A stretch of 64,000 bases of DNA. Origin: Fasciola hepatica (taxonomy: Eukaryota; Platyhelminthes; Trematoda; Plagiorchiida; Fasciolidae). Position numbers and translations under genes: made by a program. Positions 11,651 to 23,069 of the stretch are shown here, one piece after another. Numbering within the stretch: the first letter of the stretch is position 1; each line of letters starts with the position of its first letter. The stretch covers positions 1,775,001 to 1,839,000 of the forward strand of contig CANUEZ040000068.1 of NCBI GenBank assembly GCA_948099385.1, written 5' to 3'. The notes beneath the pieces are model-generated. The model was not told the DNA's origin. It did not search any database and was given only the letters and a program-made list of their open reading frames with translations.

Positions 11651-11792
11651 TCACTCGTGAGTAGGGCGTGCTTCAGTTCGGTTCCTGTGATTGTGGCAAG
11701 AGTAAATTGTACCATTTTTGCATGGAGCCGTCTGGAGTGTGCACAGTAGCGAGTGGGACGTTAGTAAAGCCGTGCCGGCTTTGGGGCGGCGG

Positions 11793-12557
11793 TGTTGAAT
11801 CTGTTTTGCCTGTTTCGATCCTGCTCATTCATGACCACCAACCCGTGCTACGTTCGGACCGGTTTGACATTCCTAATTCATTTGATGTTGACCACATGGT
11901 TGCACGGCTATCAGTCCACACAATTCCTCATCGCTCTCAAGCGTTGCCTGTTCGTCACACACACACACACACACACGCTGAACCATCACTCGGTCGATTG
12001 ACTAGACCTGGACTAGACTGCTCGATTGGGCACCGAATTCTGATCGGCTGCACCCGGCAGGCATGTTTGATCACGCACATGTACCGATGCATACACACGC
12101 ACCCACACAAGATTGTGACCTATTCGACCCGTGACTAATCGTGTATTTGCGTGCCTGAGCGAATCCCTGCCCTACTCACTGGTTGGTCAGAACCATCGAT
12201 CGATTTCCGCCTGATCGCCTTTCCGTTCGTTCATGTCCCTTATATGCGCGTTCCTTTGCTTGTCATTGTTAGTTGTGGTCGTTTCGTTACCCTACTTGGT
12301 GACTTGTGCCTCGGCCTATTGGCCATAGAACGTGTTATCCATTCTGAACTGTACGGAACGTTAGTAAACGGTGATTCCCGTGAGGACGCCACGTTTGAGG
12401 TTTGTACATTTACCCCTTTGATTGATTATTGTTTGCAGTACCGCTAATAAACCTCAGCTAGTTTGATTTGGTTTCTGAGGAGAGCGCGTCACTCCAACTC
12501 GGCCTAGACACCGAATAAAGTTGACTAAAGTTCAGAATCGGACGTACGTATCTAACA
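11793..12557 (+). repeat. 3' LTR (765 bp)
   Basis: Same length and, on reading, the same sequence as the 5' LTR at 9655. The bases just before it (GGCTTTGGGGCGGCGG, 11777-11792) are purine-rich at their end and are the likely polypurine primer for plus-strand synthesis. It is followed by the ACTTC target duplication at 12558-12562 and then by the continuation of the interrupted inverted-repeat arm. Confidence 0.95.
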
Positions 12558-12562
12558 ACTTC

Positions 12563-15253
12563 TATGCGCACTATCAAAACATAGGCGCAAGGTATCGTAC
12601 TAGCTTCAAACGTCGTGGCCCATTTCACCCTAGCACCCGAAGACTAGAGGTCCCATTCCATTCTTAAGTCATGCTTTTGACAAATGGTGCCTACGGGAGC
12701 CCTTTGGGCTCTGATGAGCCTCTCTAGCCGGTTCTGTTTTATAGTTCCTCCTTGCTCCTTGCTGGAATTCAGAGGCCGATTTTTTTTATTCTCTTCGCAA
12801 AGTAGTCAGGCTGTTTTGCTTCCAGCTTCCTTCAGAGTCTCTCAGCCTTCCTCCGCTTCTTACCTGTCCGTCTAAACTCCGATGTCCACCAAGCTGGCTC
12901 CCCCTTGATTTTGCACTCCTGGATTGGAACAAACCTGTCCTGCGGCTCCAGAAGGTTTCTACTGATCCCCTGCCACAGTCTATCTGATGCAGCTTCCTCG
13001 TTTTTTATCTATATTTCCATCCGTGCGGCCCCAGTTCTGAGTTCCAGTAAGTTAAGCCTTCCAAAATGTTACCATTTTCCCCTGCTCTCGCATACCCGAC
13101 TTCCGGGAAAAATGCGATGGTGACGTGATCACTTTTGCCCAAAGGTAGAAGCAAGTCTGACCTGACTATGTATTTTTGATGGCCTGTGAGTGCTAGGTCG
13201 AGGAATGAAGACTGCAGCCCTGATTTGCATTTCGCTTCTCCTTTAGTGCGATGAACCAAAGCCCTGTGAAGCAACCGGTTGACGATGTCCCCCCTCCGCT
13301 GTACGCGAGGTACAGTCATCTGCTGCCACCTCCTTTCCCGTCATATTATTCTCCTACTATTGAAGGTCCTTTTGCTGATGCCCAGGGTTGCAACAGTGCA
13401 TTTACTAGTATTTTATATGAGTCCAAGTTTGCTTTCAGGCCTCTATACGTGTAAGCAGTGGACGTTTTCTTGGTTCGCGATGGTTCAGTGATAGCTCACA
13501 TCTGAGTGCTTGCTGTACACAAGCTTACTTCTGATTCCATGTGCCCCAGTCTTTCCCTGATAAAGGAGGATGCTCCACTTCCTGCCGAGTCGTTTTCTTC
13601 GTATTACCGACAAACTGGATGGAGGTCTTAGACCCCCTGAGGGATACGATCCTTTTGAAACAGTCAGGTCTCTGAGACTGCCACTATTTCAGCCTTGCTG
13701 TGAGCTGCTGTTTTCTTCGATTCTTTCCCCCATATTCCTTCGTTTATCAACTAATGCTCACAGGCATCACTTCTGCGCTTCTGAGGTCACCTTCCTTTCT
13801 GTCGACCTCTCATGTTCGCCTGTCATAAACGGACTCTCCAGGATTAGTCCGAGTTAGCTCCTTATTGTTTGATATAAACCTACTTGTCTCTTCCAAGCAC
13901 TGCTACTTACGTGCTCTATCACTTCATTGCTCTCAGCACCTCCTCTTCTTGTATACATATATATATGTACAATATTATATATATATATATCCATATATTC
14001 ACAAATATTCTGTGCGTCATCCAGTTCTTTGCCGGGCAATTCTCTTGCCCATGTCCAGCCGCTCCCCATGATATGCTTCCTTTTTGTCTACTTCTGTGCC
14101 TCACATTTACCGTATCTCAATCCTCACAAAACATTGTTCCATCTGACCAACTCTTATTGTCTTGTATTGCTCGCTACCTGTTTTCAAATTGACACCGTCC
14201 TTTTTATTGCTACGTAGCTTACTTATTGGCTAGCTAATTCCTGGCCATATAATTCATTTTTTTGCTTCCCTTTCCTTTCCTCTCTCTTTCTCCTATTTTC
14301 CTTCACTACTCCTAATTACCACAGTTTCTCATGCCGATCTACAGTCCTGCTCATGTAAAACTCACAGGTACCAATCTCTTCTACTTGAATCAGCCAGCTT
14401 CTCCATTTGACGTTGGCTTTCAAATATATAGGGCGTATATTCGAATCCATCCCTAGGTTCAACCAAAAGCCCTCCATTTTCTTCGGTGAGCATACACTTA
14501 TCTCCCTCTCATCTCTCTTCTGAGTCCACCTGACCTGCGTTTGTAATGCGTTTTTCTAAATTTTTCACGAATTTCGTCCTTCCACTTTGCCGTTTCTAAA
14601 AATTTTATCACGTGTGAGGCATGTTTCGGGTGGTTCCGAAATAAAATATTATCAGTTCCATGAATTTGCTAATATTGCTGCAGTCTTTGGTTTATAGCGC
14701 CGGAGAGGCTCTTTCAGCCCACTATATCTTCTCTATTTCGTATCTTGCCACGGGCTGAGTGCTCGTGGCCGCTAATTTTTGCTTCTGAAGCTCTCAACGT
14801 CATTGTCCGTTGACTCGACCCTATAGCCGTTTGTCCCGTCAGCTGGGAATCATGTGTAGGCCTCATAGATGTTTCAGTATCAGTAACCCGTTGTTTTTGA
14901 CCAGAGATTTTATAATAGGGCTTTCTTCTTCTTCCACTGGAGAGATGACCTAGGTCCTATCTTCCAGTAGGTCTAAATTTGCCACCTCCGCTTTATAATA
15001 CCTGCTGGACCGCACCTGATATAGGATCCGGCCTTTATTGCCGGCCTTGTTTCTGAGAAACCCCCGGGTTGGTGCGAGGATTGCCCTTGTTTCCTTCCTA
15101 AGTCGGTATTTTCTTGTGCCTTGAGGCCAATTTTTGAAGTACCAGGCAGGTCGATGTATCTTTTGGTTACTCTGCGAAACAGGTCCCCCGCTCCTGCTAG
15201 CTGCCGGTCCCTGATATTTTGGTCCACGAAACCAACCAAGGTCGCCTTAGCTG
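12563..15253 (-). repeat. Right inverted-repeat arm, outer piece
   Basis: Reverse complement of 610-3300 at the left. It carries minus-strand copies of the CR1-like endonuclease remnant (about 13090-13700) and ORF1 remnant (14973-15253) and, in between, the dispersed repeat with its TA microsatellite. Identity is very high; I saw isolated substitutions such as those at about 13112 and 13311. The arm ends at 15253, where AGCTAAGGCGAC is the last shared sequence, and the next bases differ from those left of position 610. Confidence 0.93.
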
Positions 15254-15595
15254 TGCTGTAGTGCCTTTTGATGCATCCGTTGCTAAGCTCCTGTCTGTCG
15301 CTCATCTATAAGCCGACTCGTTTCTGTGGCCACAATTGCGGTCAAATGATGATGCTGATCTAGCCTGGAGAGGAATTCCAACCGAAGGGGATCTGGGGGC
15401 TTGATTAACAGGACTCTCACCTCCAAAGGAACATCTTCCACCACAAGGTTTATCGTAAGTCCAACCAGATAGTGTGAAGACAAAGAAAGATCCTGCTTTC
15501 GTAAATACGGCCGACCTGCAAGCTGACATGATCCTCAAGTTTTCCCGGTCCCCCTAAAGGCCTAGGCTATCAAAGGCCACCTTTTGGCCCCTCCG
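15254..15595. other. Flank between inverted repeat and BEL remnant
   Basis: Plus-strand frames here are broken but may be the RNase H to integrase link of the BEL remnant that follows; a segment near 15400 has an SGGLI-type run, yet I cannot align it firmly. Minus-strand open frames (15283-15538) are likely incidental. Confidence 0.3.
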
Positions 15596-15596
15596 G

Positions 15597-16300
15597 TTGA
15601 CCTCCTATACTCGAACTGTTTTACTTAAGAAGCAAGGGTCTGCTGACTTGGATAACTTGTGCTTCGATGACATAGACAAAGCACGAGCAGAAGTGATAAC
15701 AACGGTTAGAAAAGAACCTTTAGTGGAACTTCTGCAAGGACCATTTACGGCAGAGCTGTGCAAGAGTTTCATGAGTCTCTTAAGAAAGCTGTGCTCGTTA
15801 TTCTACGAGATGTTTTGTTCGTCGGTGGCCGAATAAAATACGCCGAATAATATGATGCCCTCAAAGGCCCAGTCATTTTGTAGAGCAGACACAAGGTGAC
15901 AGAAGTCATTATCCGCCATCACCACAGCGAAGATGGACATAGCGGAACCGCGAGAGTATTGACAGCAATCAAAAAGTGGTATTGGATCATCAAGGGAATC
16001 GGTAAAGTAAAACGCGTGAAAGATAGGCAGTTGTCACTAGCCAGCAACTGATGGCTCGCCTTCTTTACTGTAGTGTCAAAAAAGGCTATGTCGTTTTGGT
16101 TCGGATAGAATACTCTACTTTGGGCTTGTTCCTACAAGTAAGAGCGGATGGTCGCGATAATGGTTCGCCTACCTGCTCACTCGTCTACAAACCCGAGCAA
16201 ATAATTTTGGGTTCATAGCTTGTTTATCAGTGAACTCGTTCATGATGCCTTTCGTCCGATTTATTAGTAGACGTCGTGAGGCATAATGTGAGTTATCAAT
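15597..16300 (+). pseudogene. Decayed BEL/Pao integrase region
   Basis: Across frames the plus strand shows the order of a BEL/Pao integrase N-terminus. First is an open 80-codon piece with ARAEVITTVRKEPLVELL (the segment before the zinc finger), then VLFVGGRIK near 15815 (the LRVGGRI motif). Next come IIRHHHSEDGHSGT near 15915-15955 (the H-H pair), KKWYWIIKGIGKVKRV near 15970-16020 (the YWI-G-VK-V motif), and a QLMARL-like piece near 16040. The paired cysteines are not preserved. Stops at 15834 and 15850 and several shifts make it inactive. It differs clearly from the two BEL copies at 27 and 40 kb, so it belongs to another, older BEL lineage. Confidence 0.65.
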
Positions 16301-16845
16301 GAGACCGGGAGGTCACAAACAGCAACACCGACTGCGGATAAATACGTGTAAACCCATGGGGAAGCGAGTTCCATCGAGGAAAAGTCAAGCGGGTTTTAGC
16401 CGTTTGTTCATCAAAACGAGGCCTAAAATTTGATGTAGTGAAATGAGGTCTAGTGAATGTTGATGACAGATTTGTGTTACGCGCAGGAGAAAGAATTGCA
16501 GGAAGAAAGTGCATCCTTATAAGCAGTAGCTCTGCTAGCCCAAGAGAATGCTACATATAAGGCCAATGCTGAATGCAGTGCGGAAGGGGAAACGAATGTC
16601 TCGAACATTATGGTAAGGAAGTGGCAGGTGTCGGGCCACTGATTACACACGAGCTGAACCCAAACATGACTGGACGTTACTAGCGTGATACAAGGGGAGC
16701 CACAAGAATTGCAACGGTTTGCTCATCAGAGCAACGTTCGCAATCTCGTACGTTGAAAGGGACGGTAAAGGATAGCAATTTATGCGTGAATAAGGCTGGT
16801 ACCCTGACGAAGTAACACAGTATACGGCTCTACCTGTTTTCTATC
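16300..16845. other. Unassigned stretch
   Basis: No motif, terminal repeat or RNA gene recognised. It may include the rest of the decayed BEL integrase, but the catalytic Asp and Glu contexts (SDNG, WER) were not found. Confidence 0.3.
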
Positions 16846-16849
16846 ATTA

Positions 16850-17095
16850 GCGACATTCTGATACTTGATAGCAGCTGATGGGGGAGGATGTTGCCGGCTA
16901 CTGTAAAGACGGACAGCATGAATAGATGAATCAACAGAGTAACAGTGGTCAGTAGGTGGGTAGCGGTCACGACCGTTGGAAAAATTTAGGTGGTAGACGA
17001 AAACAAGGAAAGTGTTATTGAAAATCATGGGGCACGAGCTTGACCACCTCTATTTGTTTACCGCAACATAGAATGAATCCACATGCCCTTGACGG
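16850..17095 (-). repeat. Coding-like dispersed repeat, copy 1
   Basis: This segment is homologous to 47385-47640. Both carry the minus-strand peptide pattern HCYSVDSS, then a basic stretch, then SAAIKY or FAAIKY, and upstream a MWIHS segment. The two copies differ at many bases but keep this minus-strand reading, which suggests it was once protein-coding, probably part of a mobile element. I do not recognise the family. Confidence 0.55.
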
Positions 17096-17099
17096 CCCA

Positions 17100-17880
17100 T
17101 CAGTTCTTACCTTCTACCGGGCCATAGTTGTCAGGATACCCGTTAGAATCCAAGGCCAAACTAGTTGGCTAGAGTAGAAGACAAGTAGGGGTCAATAGAA
17201 TGCATCAGAAAGACGTCTTGTACCGTCAGCAGTTTTTTCGTTTCTTTTCTGAATGACGAAGGCGCAAGAGATGCCGACCTAATTTGCCCTGGAAGGTCGC
17301 TACAAAGGGGAGGAAATCCACTGAAAAAGAAATAAAACGGCTCCGCAGATCTAGAATCGACAGCTGTGTCCCTGTGTTGTAAACAGTAATTCACTGGAGC
17401 TTTTACCTGGGAAGGGGTGCACTGCTAGAAGTGCATTTCATAATATTGCAAAAGAAAACCATGTTTATTCATAGGAGGCTCAGCTGTAAGGGCCCCAGGT
17501 GCAATATTTCACGCAGTTTCATATAATTTAGGATAGAGAAATATCCTAGTGACCGTTCGGTAAACCCACCTTGCGCATTCCCAGCTGCTGATATGTCACT
17601 CTTCTGCACGTTAGAAAAGACTACGGTTCTATAGTCTAAATTGGTTCGGTGTGAGTCCTCAAAATCCTTAGCGTGTTCTCTAGAAGACCGAATTTTCGAT
17701 TATTCAGGCCGATTGAAAGTCTAGCTTATCTACCTGCATAGCGGAATTTTCGGAGGAATTGAGTGTAAACAATTAATAGAATTCCAGGTATTTTACTTCC
17801 GGACGATTGTGGATGAGCTGGTATTCTTTAAGACGTTCCTGTTGGAACCTGACATTTGTACACAAGAATACAACGTCAAG
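17100..17880. other. Unassigned stretch
   Basis: No conserved motif seen on either strand. Open frames are short, and base composition begins to shift to the pyrimidine-rich plus strand typical of the next several kilobases. Confidence 0.3.
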
Positions 17881-18870
17881 CAGCGGAGAAGTTCATCAAT
17901 GGTTAGTTGCTCCAGGAATTCAGCAAAAGCTAACCTCTTGATTTGTCTGCAATGGTAGAGGCTAAGGAGCTGAGTTCAGAGCAGTCCATAATTTTCAGGT
18001 CTTTCACAAAAAGGAGTGCGGCTCCAAGATTTTACTTTCAAAATGTCTTCAGCGTATATAAGAAAAAGTGAGGATCCCAAAACCCTACCCAGAACGAATC
18101 CGCTGGTTACGGTTCGGGCCCTCAGGGTTCTCCCCAGTTAAGCCAGGACCTGCTTCCGTATAGAATCTATATTCCCCAGTCCTCGGTTCGTGACATGGTA
18201 GCGAATATACTCGGAAACGCGCAAACAAGCAGAGCTCAAAAGGCTGGGAAGGGACAGCAAGTGTATTCGGGGAACCCAACGGCGTGCGGACGGTGTACCC
18301 AGGTGGAGCTAGTGGCGCCGCCCAATTCTGTAATTGTTCAACCAAACAAACTTGCCAGTCTTTTTACTCGTATGTCGTATGGGTAGCGCTACAAGTCAAA
18401 GAAAAACTGCCATCAGTGCCCACTTTCAGCTTTCGGGAAGTTGGATTGAATGGAAACCAGGCGATTACTGGATCAACAACTCCGTGGGCTTCCATTTTAG
18501 CCAGTAGCCCATAACGTGGTACTCGATCAAAGACATTGGTCTTATCTGGGCGAATAAGGATCGCTGGTTGACGAGGGTTGGTTCCTAAATTTATCAGGAT
18601 GAAAGAGTTACTCGTACTGGTCGTACACGACCTTTTTCGAAGAAAATCTCGTTGAATGTAGTTATTAGGTCATTGTCCAACAGATGAGTGGTCGTGATTT
18701 TTAATCAGCTTTTCCATAACTCAGGAAGCTACAGCTTTGCGACCCACGGGTCGGTACTTGGCTAGGCCTTGTAGTGCACCTTTATTGGAAATTGGAGTAA
18801 TACCTGATGTCTTTTAATGAAAGGGCACGGTGCCAATACTCATAATTAAATTGAAACCTTCGATACCAAA
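17880..18870 (-). pseudogene. Decayed CR1-like reverse transcriptase, minus strand
   Basis: Reading the minus strand from 18870 down to 17880, RT motifs appear in order across frames. They are KYRPVGRKAVAS followed by VMEKLIKNH (the YRPVSLT..KVMEKLI motif, near 18690-18760), FLRKRSCTT (QHGF..RSC, near 18630), FDRVPRYGLLAKM (AFDxVPH..LL.KL, near 18500-18530), and a WF-FNPTSRKLKVG segment (W..FL..R...V, near 18430-18460). After these come GSSLFLIYAEDI (GPLLFLIYIND, near 18045-18080) and LFVKDLKIMD (near 17990). In the last, the catalytic F/YADD has become FVKD, so the active site is lost. Several frame changes are needed. Confidence 0.65.
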
Positions 18871-19142
18871 ACTGAGATTTCAGTTCTACCTAAAATGATA
18901 GTGGCCCATGGTGCTACACCTGACCCAGGGCAGTAGGGCCGCTTCAATTCTAGTTTTTGGCTGCATCACCAAGTGTTCTGAAAGAAATGAAATGGTTGAG
19001 AGCCTTTCGTTTACTCTAGCTTGGCTGGAAGCCACCGCATTTGAAAGTCTACTAGCCTTAACATCAACATATTCCTCTTTGACCTCGAACTTCACTCATT
19101 CCAATCGAGACAGCCTGCCTCTTTCCAACTAACACCACCCCC

Positions 19143-19690
19143 TTGACGTGCCTATACCACCTCTTGCAAAAGGCTTATCCTGAGCCTTACTCACTTCGCG
19201 TTCTTTTCTTGGCAAATCCCGCACCTGAAAAACTTATCCTCACAAATGATTACCACATTCTCATAATAACCGAATCCTGGCTGTCTGAGAGCACTTCCAG
19301 TGATCAACTATCTTTGATAGGGCACAGTCTTCTAGGGACCAACAGACCGAACCGGCTTTGTGGTGGGTGCCTAGCCCGCGTCAAAGAAAATCTACACCAC
19401 GACCCCTCTTTTACATGCGGCGCTTGATTCTATTCCCGATTCTCTCTGGTTCACTATCAACTTCCAAAGCACCGTTCTTCACATTGGCTGCTTGTATCGC
19501 TCGCCAAATTTCTCCAGTTCCTTGTTTCCACTTCTCATTTGGTTTTTCACATACCTCTCTCCCTTCTTCTGGAACCAAGCTTATTGCGGATGACTTTAAT
19601 CTCCCTCAAATTTGTTGGCCTACCCTCTCGGCTCCTCCCAATCTATTGGACCTAAGTACTAGTATTCATCTTGGTGGCTGAACACAAAAT
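19143..19690 (+). pseudogene. CR1-like endonuclease remnant
   Basis: Plus-strand frames show NDYHILIITESWLSEST near 19245-19295, matching the (I/V)-x-x-(I/V)-T-E-(T/S)-W-L motif of the APE-type endonuclease of CR1 elements, then a GG-C-A-V-K segment near 19350-19390. Next is ADDFNLPQICW near 19585-19620, matching GDFNxPxIxW with the key Gly changed to Ala. A frame change lies between the two open pieces near 19400. This is the 5' part of ORF2 of the plus-strand element that continues below. Confidence 0.7.
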
Positions 19691-19993
19691 GCTGTCGAAC
19701 CTGCCAGAAACGGGAACATACTGTATCTGGTATTTACTCATAAGAAGCCTCTCATCGACGTGTCAGTAACATAAAATTTCCCCAGCAGTGAATACAAAAG
19801 GGTTATCTGCTATCTGCCACTCAGTGGCCAACCTAATCGCGCACACTCCTCCAACAATACATTCCTATACAGAGATTGGGCTTCGCTAGTCACGCTTATT
19901 CGCCAAAAAGGCTAGGGTGATTTCTTTCTCACTTATGACCCTCAGCTTGCTGCAGATATTTTTCATTCCTTTTTTTCCGACTTCCCAAAAAAA

Positions 19994-21848
19994 ATGTCCA
20001 ATACTGCCCAGGCTGTACCTAAAAAGAGGTCCCCTGTCTCGCCACTCCATAAGAAGTATCATAAACTTATGAAGCAACTACATTATTCCAACGACTTCTC
20101 AATTTTCATTCGTTTAAACTGCCTCTCAGCACTTATTCAACGACAAGATAATACGCAATTTCGTGTCCAAGATGCCAAGGCATTGAGTTATCCCAACAAG
20201 TTGCAACTTTTTTCTATATTGCATAAGTCTAGAAACGCCGATAATGAGGCCCACTTCCAACGTCTGATTCTGTGTAATAACTCTATCATCTCCCCACCTT
20301 GTATAGCCCGGGCCTTCAATGCATTCTTTGCTTCAGCCATGACTGCAGCCACTGTCATTGCCCCTCTCCCATCTCCACTAATTGCTGACTCTGTCTTTTC
20401 TACGACAGTTTTCGATGCCAGGAGTATTTCTAAGCTACTATCCAATAGCAAACCCTCCCCTCGATAAGGCCCCGATGGCTTACCATCAGTTGCTTTTGTC
20501 AACCGCAGACTGGATCTACCCCTGTTGCCGCTTAACTTACCCACTCCTTCACTTATTGGTAGCACCGTACCTGCTAATTAGATGCTCTCGGTAATAGTTT
20601 TCATTCATAAAAAGGGAACTTTTACATGAGATATCCAATTATCGCCCTATAAACCATACTCTAATTTTATCAAGAATAATGGGGAAAATAGGTAAAGACC
20701 ACATTTTTACTACTTATCGAGCCTCAACCTTATCAGTGACAACCAACATGGACTCCTCAGTTCACGGTCCTGCACGACTTGTCAGTATGATTTTTTGTAT
20801 CTCGTCACCGACTCCGCTGAAAGTGGGAAATCATTTGTTGTTCTCTATCTTGACCTACCTGAGGCATTTGATCGTGTACCTCACCCCCACCCTTTTAACA
20901 AGGCTACGATCATTATGCATAATCAATCCGCTACTTTCTTGGTTCTCATCCCATTTATCCCACCGTTCACAGGCTGTCTTGATCAACGGGCACACTTCTG
21001 ACCCTAGGCCTGTTACTAGCGGTGTTATTCAGGGTAGTGTTTTGGGCCCCCTTCGTTTCCTCCTATATATAAATGGTATGTTTCCGACAATACCTAATGG
21101 CACGCCGTTTTTGCTCGCGGACGACATTAAGATAGTCTACACCTTTTCACCTAGCAACCTCAGTACTACTGTCCCTAAAATCTCCGCCGATTATGCCGCT
21201 CTTGATGAATGATGCTCAACCTGGGCGATGAAATTCTCCGCCGATAAGTGCATTTTTCGTACCTATAAACGCCAGGTTTCTCCTGGTTTCTTATGCACCG
21301 GCGGTTCAACCATCGACAGCCAGCCCATAGTAGGAGACCTCGGCCTAAGTTCTTCTTGCCCTTTTAACTTCTCCAAACATGCTGTCTTCCAAACGGCGGA
21401 GGCCAAAAAGTGTCTTGGTCTTCTGTCCAGACCCTCTCAGCTTTGGGCGATCATTCTTTACGTGTACAAAGTACATGCCAAGCTCCTTCTTGAACACTGT
21501 CCCTTAATCTTCTCTAGTATGCGAAAATACGACGGGATTATTATAGAATTTATTCAGAGAAAATTCACAAAGCAGCTTATCGGTTGGTCGTCAAACTCAA
21601 ACTACAGAAAACAATGCTTATCTATCAAAATCGAACCATCGCGGCTTCGTTGCATCAATCTGAACTTGGCATTTCTGTATAAGTGTGGTCGCCCACCAAA
21701 AGCAGCTCCGCCTTTTCTGACAGCCAGATACCTGACTGTGATAAAACCATTAAAAAAAATAAAAACGTATAATAAAATGTGTGGATCATTCTTGGAGCGC
21801 CACGTGCTGGATGCCAGTGGTTGTGTATCGTGCTACCTCTTTACCTGA
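19994..21848 (+). pseudogene. CR1-like reverse transcriptase remnant
   Basis: Three main open pieces carry a non-LTR RT. The first (19994-20467) is the linker, with AFNAFFASAMT and FDARSISKLLSNSKPS (the VxxxLxxLxxxKSPGPD region), stopping just before GPDGLPSVAF. The second holds LYLDLPEAFDRVPH near 20845-20885 and, after a shift, VTSGVIQGSVLGPLRFLLYING (about 21010-21075) and FLLADDIKIVY near 21108-21140, so the YxDD-equivalent ADD is retained. The third (21228-21848) has the connection and thumb, including the CLGLLSR and EPSRLRCINLNLAFLYK segments. Stops separate the pieces, so it is inactive. The conserved C-terminus appears 2 kb later at 23868. Confidence 0.78.
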
Positions 21849-23023
21849 AGCAGGCCCTTGTGCCGCCTACCATGAGCTCCGAATGTAGTTTGTTAGAGTT
21901 TGCTTCCCTGACGAAAATTTGGACCCATCTCATTCCCATTTCTCACGGCTCTCCGAAACCAGTCCTCATATGGGTGTTTTCCTGCTTTGCAATACGATAA
22001 CGACGAAAAAGACACCGCGATAACCATGCAATCATGTCCACATCCGATTTCCTTGATCATACTCTAGCAAATCTCAGTACGATAGCACCATCGAGTAAGA
22101 ACATAGATGAACTCATGTTAACGTTCCAAGGCACGTGACCGATTGCCTCTAATGCATCACCTCTGTCACCCCAATAGTTTCTTCTACTTTAAGGCTCCTC
22201 AGAAACTACCCAGTATAGAATAACCACTATGTTGGAAGAGATGGTAACAGCAAAGGGCTACGCTAACAGTGAGCCAGTCTCATTCGCTCAGTCTGTTATT
22301 TCAAACCTATCTTATAGCATCGTTGCTAAACTGCTTTCTGCGTAGGCAAACGGTACTGAGGGTTATCATTTCTGACTGCTATAAAGCGTGAGACCCTAAG
22401 TCTTTCATTAGTATCCGAGCGATGCCATGCCAACGTGCAAAATCATAAATCCTTTGGGATGCATACGCCGTTACCAAACTAGTGTACGCAACTTCGTTAG
22501 CCCGCAGCAGTATAGCACAAATCCACTGCAAGCCTATTTTTACTTAGAATGTGAAGTAGGTGCCACTGACTGCTCAAATGAAACTTCATCCATGCTTCAC
22601 TCACACAGACCTAACCAGTCTATTATCTATTGTCTTCATATATCATCATAACCCACGGCTGGAACCACGTCCAGACTGCAACCCCCTTTATTTCAGGTCT
22701 GTTGTCTCCCACTATCGCAGTCACCAAACCGGATAACCAAGGATGCCACTTTGACTCGTACGGACAGAGACTCAAGTAGAACCTACCATAGCAACCGGGA
22801 CCGAAATCAAGCCACCCGACAGGAAATACTCCCAATTGCTTACCAGATCATTCAGCTTTTTCTAAAGCAACCAACACACATTCCAGTTCATGCGCATCTA
22901 GCTAATATACTGCCACACTCATCTGATTGACCGACACGTACTTTGCCTAGCTAGACGAAACATACCCATATGATGTCGTACGTTACCAGAAACGACGCTG
23001 AATATCACTGAAGGCAAATGCGT

Positions 23024-23027
<4 letters not shown>

Positions 23028-23066
<39 letters not shown>
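23028..23066. repeat. (TA)n microsatellite
   Basis: About 19 uninterrupted TA/AT dinucleotides. It is the longest pure dinucleotide run in the window. It lies about 730 bp before an ATT-rich tract, comparable with the spacing in the dispersed repeat copies. Confidence 0.95.

Positions 23067-23069
<3 letters not shown>

Larger units (their letters stand above)
9655..12557 (+). mobile_element. Complete short LTR retroelement (non-autonomous BEL-like)
   Basis: Two 765-bp direct repeats (9655-10419 and 11793-12557) begin TGTTG and end TAACA, and I found no differences between them. They enclose 1373 bp with one long ORF. The element is flanked by a perfect 5-bp target duplication, ACTTC at 9650-9654 and 12558-12562. 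The undisturbed target, with a single ACTTC, is kept in the left inverted-repeat arm (reverse complement of about 3291-3311), so the 2903-bp insertion plus a 5-bp duplication is shown directly. No RT, RNase H or integrase is present, so it must depend on another element. Identical LTRs imply recent insertion, after the inverted repeat formed. Confidence 0.95.

Noticed and set aside
12700..12760. CTGATGAG words considered as a hammerhead ribozyme core (also near 57095 and 62675)
   Set aside because: No GAAA half-core or closing stems at the required spacing.
18085..18345. Minus-strand Pro/Gly-rich frame as a host gene
   Set aside because: It lies inside the minus-strand RT relic and is an out-of-family frame of it.
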